A DNA stretch of 64,000 bases from NCBI RefSeq assembly GCF_023516215.1, contig NZ_CP097349.1, forward strand, positions 124,001 through 188,000, given 5' to 3'. The stretch's first letter is position 1; every line of letters starts with the position of its first letter. The translations under genes and the position numbers were made by a program. Source of the stretch: Cytobacillus pseudoceanisediminis. GTDB taxonomy: Bacteria > Bacillota > Bacilli > Bacillales > Cytobacillaceae. The notes below the pieces were generated by a model. That model was given only the letters and a program-made list of their open reading frames with translations. It did not search any database and was not told the DNA's origin. Positions 60,141 through 64,000 of the stretch are shown piece after piece.

Positions 60141-60934
60141 TTGTCAGACAGATTAAAGAATAAAAATGTGATTATTACAGGTGCATCCGGAGGGATCGGG
60201 GCCCAGATGGCTGTCCTTTGTGCCGAGAGGGAGCGAACCTTGTCCTTCTTGCCCGCAGTTTTGACAAATTGCAGGAACTGCAGGCAGATTTGCTTAGGCG
60301 TTTTTCAGTGGATGTTTACATACATAAACTTGATGTTTCGGACACTGACGAGGTCTCGGCTGTTTTTTCCGAGGTACTTGCCCGGTTTGATCATATAGAT
60401 GTTCTTGTGAATAATGCCGGGTTCGGCGTTTTCCGGGAAGCGCATGAAGCAAACGTTGAAGAAATAAAGGGAATGTTTGATGTAAATGTAGTTGGTTTAA
60501 TGGCTTGCACCAGCATGGTGCTGCCGGTGATGAGGAAGCAGAGGAGCGGCCATATTATCAACATCGCCTCACAGGCGGGCAAAATTGCCACACCGAAATC
60601 CAGTGTCTATTCCGCAACCAAGCATGCTGTTCTTGGCTATACGAACAGCCTTCGGATGGAGCTGGCTGACAGCAATGTCTTTGTGACTGCTGTTAATCCC
60701 GGACCGATTGAGACAAACTTCTTCAATATTGCCGATGAAAAAGGCACATATGTGAAAAATGTCAGCAAATTTATGCTTAAGCCCGAATATGTTGCGCTCA
60801 AGGTAGTTAATGCAATGCTCCGGCCGGTCAGGGAAATTAATCTTCCTCGGTGGATGAATGCGGGAAGCATCGTCTATACACTTTTTCCAGGGCTTTTCGA
60901 AAAAATTGGAAAGCGTGCATTCAATCAGAAATGA
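60141..60934 (+). CDS. yqjQ: Short-chain dehydrogenase YqjQ, one frame break
   Basis: SDR-family oxidoreductase. TTG start at 60141, ribosome site GAGGTGG inside yqjP. Cofactor motif ITGASGGIGAQ, NNAG, catalytic Ser in IASQAG and YSATKHA. The three-G run at 60229-60231 lacks one G; repair gives CAERGANLVLLARSFDKL and 264 residues. Substrate unknown. Operon with yqjP. Confidence 0.92.
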
Positions 60935-60966
60935 AAAGAAGCCGGAGCAATCGCTTTGGCTTCTTT
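60935..60966. terminator. Terminator after yqjQ
   Basis: GAAGCC pairs with GGCTTC, followed by TTTTTC; A-rich left side may serve the minus-strand gene as well. Confidence 0.7.
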
Positions 60967-60971
60967 TTCAT

Positions 60972-61179
60972 TCAAAAATATGGTGAACCAGTAATATACC
61001 CGTATACCACATCATTTACTATTTCATGCAGCTCGCTGTCTGCTTCTTTATTTTTCTCCTCTATTACTTTATTGAATATCTCTGCAAATTCCCTGCTCTC
61101 AAACGAAATGGAATGGCTGTCCTCGTTATATTGCTTTAAACAGTTTTGAACCATTTTATATATCATTTTTTTTGTTCAT
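60972..61179 (-). CDS. Short conserved protein, tentatively YqzH-like, one frame break
   Basis: 68 residues if an eight-A run (61166-61173, plus view T-run) is one base too long. The repaired start at 61179 reads MNKKMIYKMVQNCLKQYNED and has GAGGTG 8 bases upstream. Unrepaired, it would start at 61166 with no ribosome site. Rest: ESREFAEIFNKVIEEKNKE and LHEIVNDVVYGYITG. It resembles YqzH, which in B. subtilis neighbours yqjW; the match is from memory. Function unknown. Divergent from polYB. Confidence 0.7.
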
Positions 61180-61272
61180 TATTTTTGCACCTCAAGCTGA
61201 TTATACTGGCTTCTGGTAATATCGGCACCTGGCAAAAGAACCTGTTTTAAGAAAAAACGCGTAAAATTTCCA

Positions 61273-61332
61273 TTGAAACCGAACGCATATTCGCTTAATA
61301 TAATGGGTATACATATATAGAACGGATGTTCT
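61273..61332 (+). promoter_or_regulatory. polYB promoter with two LexA-like boxes
   Basis: TTGAAA (61273-61278), 17-base spacer, TAATAT (61296-61301). The spacer holds CGAACGCATATTCG (61280-61293), one mismatch from CGAAC-N4-GTTCG. A second, AGAACGGATGTTCT (61319-61332), matches the inner GAAC-N4-GTTC fully. B. subtilis yqjW is a LexA-regulated SOS gene. Confidence 0.7.
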
Positions 61333-61348
61333 TGTTTGTTTTTATTGG

Positions 61349-61399
61349 ATTCAGGAGCTGCCGGCCAGCATAAGCAGGTACGGCGCCTTGCGCTTTTCT
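61349..61399 (+). repeat. Intergenic structured repeat, copy 7 (short)
   Basis: GGAGCTGCCGGCCAGCATAAGC and TACGGCGCCTTGCGCTTTTC represent the ends of the family. Its right end is 1-2 bases before the polYB ribosome site AAGGAGG. Confidence 0.55.
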
Positions 61400-61418
61400 G
61401 AAGGAGGATGTCGATGTC

Positions 61419-62674
61419 ATGGTTGATTACAGCGCAATGCCGAATAATCAGATTTTGTGTGTTGATATGAAGAGCTTTTATGCAAGCTGTTCTGCTGTCA
61501 TGCTTGGTCTGGATCCTCTTGATTGCTATCTTGTAATTGCCGGGAATGTGGAACGGAAGGGCAGCGTTGTTCTGGCTGCCTCTCCGCGAATGAAAAAAGA
61601 GTTTGGGATAAAGACAGGGGCCCGGCTTTTTGAGGTTCCAAATGATCCGCGCATTAGAATTGAGGAGCCGAAAATGGCGACTTATTTAAGAATCTCCACT
61701 GAAATCACCAGGGTGTTTAACCGTTATGTCCCCAAGGAAGCCATCCATACCTACAGTGTCGATGAAAGTTTTATAAAAGTAGACGGTGCAGTGCATCTCT
61801 GGGGTGATGCCCAGACAATTGCCTGGAAAATAAAAGATGATATTGAACGGGAATTTCAGCTCCCCTGTGCCATAGGAATAGGGCCTAATTTGCTTATGTC
61901 AAAGCTCTGCCTGGATCTTGAGGCGAAAAAAGGGGGTTGCTGAATGGACGTACGAAGATGTGAAAGCAAAGCTGTGGAATGTATCCCCTTTAAGGGAAAT
62001 GTGGGGCATCGGCCGCCGTGTTGAAAAGACATTGAATGGAATGGGGATTTTTACAGTTGGACAGCTTGCCCGCTATGATCTGGCTAAGCTTGAAAAAAGT
62101 TTGGGATTATGGGCAATCAGCTCTATCACCATGCATGGGGTATTGATCTGTCGGAAATAGGGGCACCGATCATGGAAGGGCAGATCAGCTTTGGGAAAAG
62201 CCAGATTTTACTGAGGGATTATAAAGAGGAAAAGGAAATTAAGCATGTGGTCCTTGAGATGTGTGAGGAAGTGGCAAGAAGGGCCCGCAGCCACCGCAAA
62301 GCCGGAAGGACCATCAGTTTTGGCCTTGGCTACAGCCAGGATGAATTTGGAGGAGGCTTTTACCGCTCAAGGACAGTTGACCAGCCAACCAATATTACGA
62401 TGGATCTTTATCGCGTTTGCCTCGAGCTTTTTGACGAGAATTATGAGGGCAAAACAGTGCGTCAGATTTCCATTTCCCTCGGCAATATTACGGATGACAG
62501 CGAAATGCAGCTGAATCTGTTCGATTTGGATGGCTGGAAAAAAGGGAGCTCGGCTACACAGTGGACCGGATCCGCTCCAAGTTTGGAGGAGGAGCTTTGC
62601 TAAGAGCCGTCTCTTATACAAGCGCAGGAACCGCCAAGCACCGTGCGACATTGGTTGGCGGCCATAAGATGTAA
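61419..62674 (+). CDS. polYB: Y-family DNA polymerase UmuC/PolY2 type (YqjW), three frame breaks
   Basis: SOS translesion polymerase. N-terminal catalytic part CVDMKSFYASCSAVM and YSVDESFIKVD, then thumb, little finger and tail. Breaks: an extra base in the A6G5 run at 61926-61936, a missing base near 62104-62108 (SLGIMGNQLYHHAWG), and a missing A at 62538-62543 (DGWKKRELGYTVDRIRSKFG). The repaired stop is at 62672-62674, about 418 residues, close to the B. subtilis 412. RBS AAGGAGG. Three breaks is the highest count in the window, so some real decay is possible, though each is at or near a run. Confidence 0.9.
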
Positions 62675-62687
62675 AAGGGGTCAGCTC

Positions 62688-63023
62688 ATGATTCGCGATC
62701 GGGGCAGAATAAAATGGACTTCTATGATGCTGCCGGAACATGTAAAGCTCTTGAGAGACTGGGCAGAGGAAGATACGTACGAGCAAAAGCGGGAATTGGA
62801 TGAGCAGAAATTTGAATATATGAATGAAATTCTTTCGGAGGCAATGGAATTTCAAAAAAGCGTTACACTTACTCATTACAGGGGCAGAAATTATGAACTG
62901 GTCATCGGGAGCATCCATTACTGGGATGAACTTGGCCAAAAGCTTCATATTGTTGATCGATTTGGGGAGATTCACCGTATTTCCATTAACGCTATAGCGG
63001 ATGCGCGGTTCACGGAAGAATAG
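62688..63023 (+). CDS. yqjX: YolD-like protein YqjX
   Basis: 111 residues, YolD-like family, with RDRGRIKWTSMMLPEH at the N-terminus, which is the family signature. These proteins go with UmuC-type polymerases and may act like UmuD substitutes (inference in the literature). Start ATG at 62688 after AAAAGGGG. 13 bases after the repaired polYB stop, so cotranscribed and probably SOS-induced. Confidence 0.92.
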   Translation: MIRDRGRIKWTSMMLPEHVKLLRDWAEEDTYEQKRELDEQKFEYMNEILSEAMEFQKSVTLTHYRGRNYELVIGSIHYWDELGQKLHIVDRFGEIHRISINAIADARFTEE

Positions 63024-63102
63024 AGCTGTCTGAACTGGATGAATTTAAAACGGGTAGTTTTTGGGCGCGGGAAGCACCTTAACAGCAGGGGGTGTAAGAA
63101 AT

Positions 63103-63245
63103 ATGCCTAGAGGAAAAGAACTGGAACAGCTGCCGATGGCTAATATCGCACCAGGGGCAGGAGAAGACAGTACGGACAGGGACCGGGAAATGCTACAGGG
63201 GATTGTACAGGATGAAAGAGCAACACCCGCAGGAATAAAAAATGA
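63103..63245 (+). CDS. Small hypothetical protein, possible frame break at the end
   Basis: 47 residues if the six-A run at 63237-63242 is one short, which brings in a TGA just before a terminator. It starts MPRGKELEQLPMANIAPGAG after AGGGGGTG, 8 bases upstream. It is acidic and polar with no membrane part. As written it would read through the terminator and antisense to the CDGSH gene, which is unlikely. I do not recognise it; it could be the last gene of the polYB-yqjX unit. Confidence 0.5.
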
Positions 63246-63246
63246 A

Positions 63247-63274
63247 AAAAACGGGGATGACTGTCCCCGTTTTC
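63247..63274. terminator. Bidirectional terminator
   Basis: AACGGGGA pairs with TCCCCGTT around TGACTG, A-run left and T-run right. Serves the small plus-strand gene and the CDGSH gene. Confidence 0.8.
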
Positions 63275-63279
63275 CACCC

Positions 63280-63498
63280 TTATTGCTTGTCGTCGAGAGC
63301 TTTCTCCGCACGGACACAGGATTGGAAAGTTCCTTTATGAGTGCCGTCACAAAATGGGATTTTTTGGGACCTCCCGCAGCGGCAAAGGGAGAAGGTTTGT
63401 TTTGTTTCAAATTTATTGCCATCCATATCAATTAACTCTACATCACCTGTTACACGCAGCGATCCATTATCCATTACTTTAATCTGCGCCTTTGACAT
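63280..63498 (-). CDS. CDGSH iron-sulfur domain protein
   Basis: 72 residues with the 2Fe-2S motif CRCGRSQKIPFCDGTH, three Cys and one His ligand. The ATG at 63498 is 9 bases after AAAGGA. Small soluble iron-sulfur protein, possibly redox or cluster transfer; exact role unknown. Beside yqkB, a second iron-sulfur-related gene. Confidence 0.92.
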   Translation of the reverse strand: MSKAQIKVMDNGSLRVTGDVELIDMDGNKFETKQTFSLCRCGRSQKIPFCDGTHKGTFQSCVRAEKALDDKQ

Positions 63499-63612
63499 AT
63501 CCAATCATCCTTTCACATTTTGGTGGCTGAATAAGCAACTGTCTCTTTCAGAAGCATGTTATTCCTATCTGTGTTAAAATACAGCATATGCAAAGGGGAG
63601 GTAGTTTTAAAC

Positions 63613-63939
63613 ATGGAAATTGCATTAACTGAATTGGCGGCTGAAAAATTGTCCGAACGGATTGCCGGCAAAGATGGATTCATAAAACTAAAGTATGATA
63701 TAGATGGCTGCGGCTGTGTAGTAAGCGGGGTAACGGCTCTCTGGCTTGTTAATGACCTGGATGAAGATGACAGGGAAATTAAAACGAACGCTGGCAGCAT
63801 ATATGCGGAAAAATCAAAGGAAGTATTTTTGGATGACGATTTAACAATAGACTTTTCAGTGAAAGCAAATTGCTTTCAGTTAAAAAGCCCAAATCAGTAT
63901 TTAAACCCTAGGATGAGCTTTATTGATAAAACAAAATAA
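63613..63939 (+). CDS. yqkB: HesB/IscA-like iron-sulfur biosynthesis family protein YqkB
   Basis: 108 residues, HesB-like fold with the start MEIALTELAAEKLSERI and the DIDGCGCVVSGV stretch in place of the usual IscA cysteine pattern. RBS GGGGAGG, ATG at 63613. Function of YqkB not established. A weak terminator follows near the window end. Confidence 0.9.
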   Translation: MEIALTELAAEKLSERIAGKDGFIKLKYDIDGCGCVVSGVTALWLVNDLDEDDREIKTNAGSIYAEKSKEVFLDDDLTIDFSVKANCFQLKSPNQYLNPRMSFIDKTK

Positions 63940-63951
63940 TGATGTAGCAGG

Positions 63952-63979
63952 CGGCCGCTGAGGGAAGGCGGTCTTTTTT
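63952..63979 (+). terminator. Weak terminator after yqkB
   Basis: GGCCGC pairs with GCGGTC (one G-T pair) followed by six T. Confidence 0.55.
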
Positions 63980-64000
63980 AATAGGTTACATAGGTAAAAA

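Noticed and set aside
9740..61399. A CRISPR array or phage attachment sites from the repeats
   Set aside because: Copies are scattered over 50 kb, in both directions, without regular spacers, and no cas or integrase genes are present.
62367..62975. A 202-codon minus-strand reading frame opposite polYB and yqjX
   Set aside because: Overlaps two well-supported plus-strand genes; no ribosome site or family resemblance.

Overview
The window is a stretch of low-to-moderate GC Bacillota chromosome, almost certainly a spore-forming Bacillaceae member. Gene content and order follow the Bacillus subtilis spoIIIA-accBC-folD-dxs-recN-spoIVB-spo0A-bkd-yqi/yqj region closely. The presence of methylmalonyl-CoA mutase genes (mutAB-meaB) directly after bkd suggests a Cytobacillus/Mesobacillus-type relative rather than B. 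subtilis itself; this genus-level guess is an inference. I found no rRNA, tRNA, insertion sequence, prophage or CRISPR array.

Layout. 1-5.3 kb: the eight-gene spoIIIA operon (mother-cell side of the sporulation feeding-tube channel). 5.5-8.0 kb: accB-accC-yqhY, with a FapR-like operator over the promoter. 8.2-15.6 kb: nusB, folD, xseA-xseB-ispA, dxs, yqxC. 15.8-21.1 kb: argR, recN, spoIVB, spo0A (sigma-H promoter with 0A boxes). 21.2-21.6 kb: two small minus-strand genes (YycC-like, YqzF-like). 21.7-32.4 kb: bkdR and the sigma-54-type bkd operon (ptb-bcd-buk-lpdV-bkdAA-bkdAB-bkdB). 32.5-37.7 kb: mutA-mutB-meaB. 38-42.6 kb: brxB, the artPQR amino-acid ABC transporter, yqjA and an L,D-transpeptidase. 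42.8-46.3 kb: prli42 (minus), methylmalonyl-CoA epimerase, a propionyl-CoA carboxylase-type carboxyltransferase and a PepT-like peptidase. 46.4-53.3 kb: an orphan CheW, dinB, gndA, zwf (minus), rnz and a phosphatase. 53.3-60.9 kb: a T-box-controlled sodium symporter, namA, a T-box-controlled proC plus glycosyltransferase unit, yqjP, yqjQ. 61-64 kb: an SOS-type polYB-yqjX unit, a CDGSH protein and yqkB.

Taken together the bkd, mutAB-meaB, mce and yqjD genes form nearly the whole path from branched-chain 2-keto acids to acyl-CoAs and on from propionyl-CoA to succinyl-CoA.

Two things stand out. First, about two dozen one-base frame breaks occur in 18 otherwise well-conserved genes, nearly all inside or beside short single-base runs. 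This looks like uncorrected sequencing error, so broken genes are given here with their full repaired extent. Second, a family of structured intergenic repeats (seven good copies and one remnant) lies between genes, often with one end exactly at a ribosome-binding site or stop codon. This is the least explained signal in the window.
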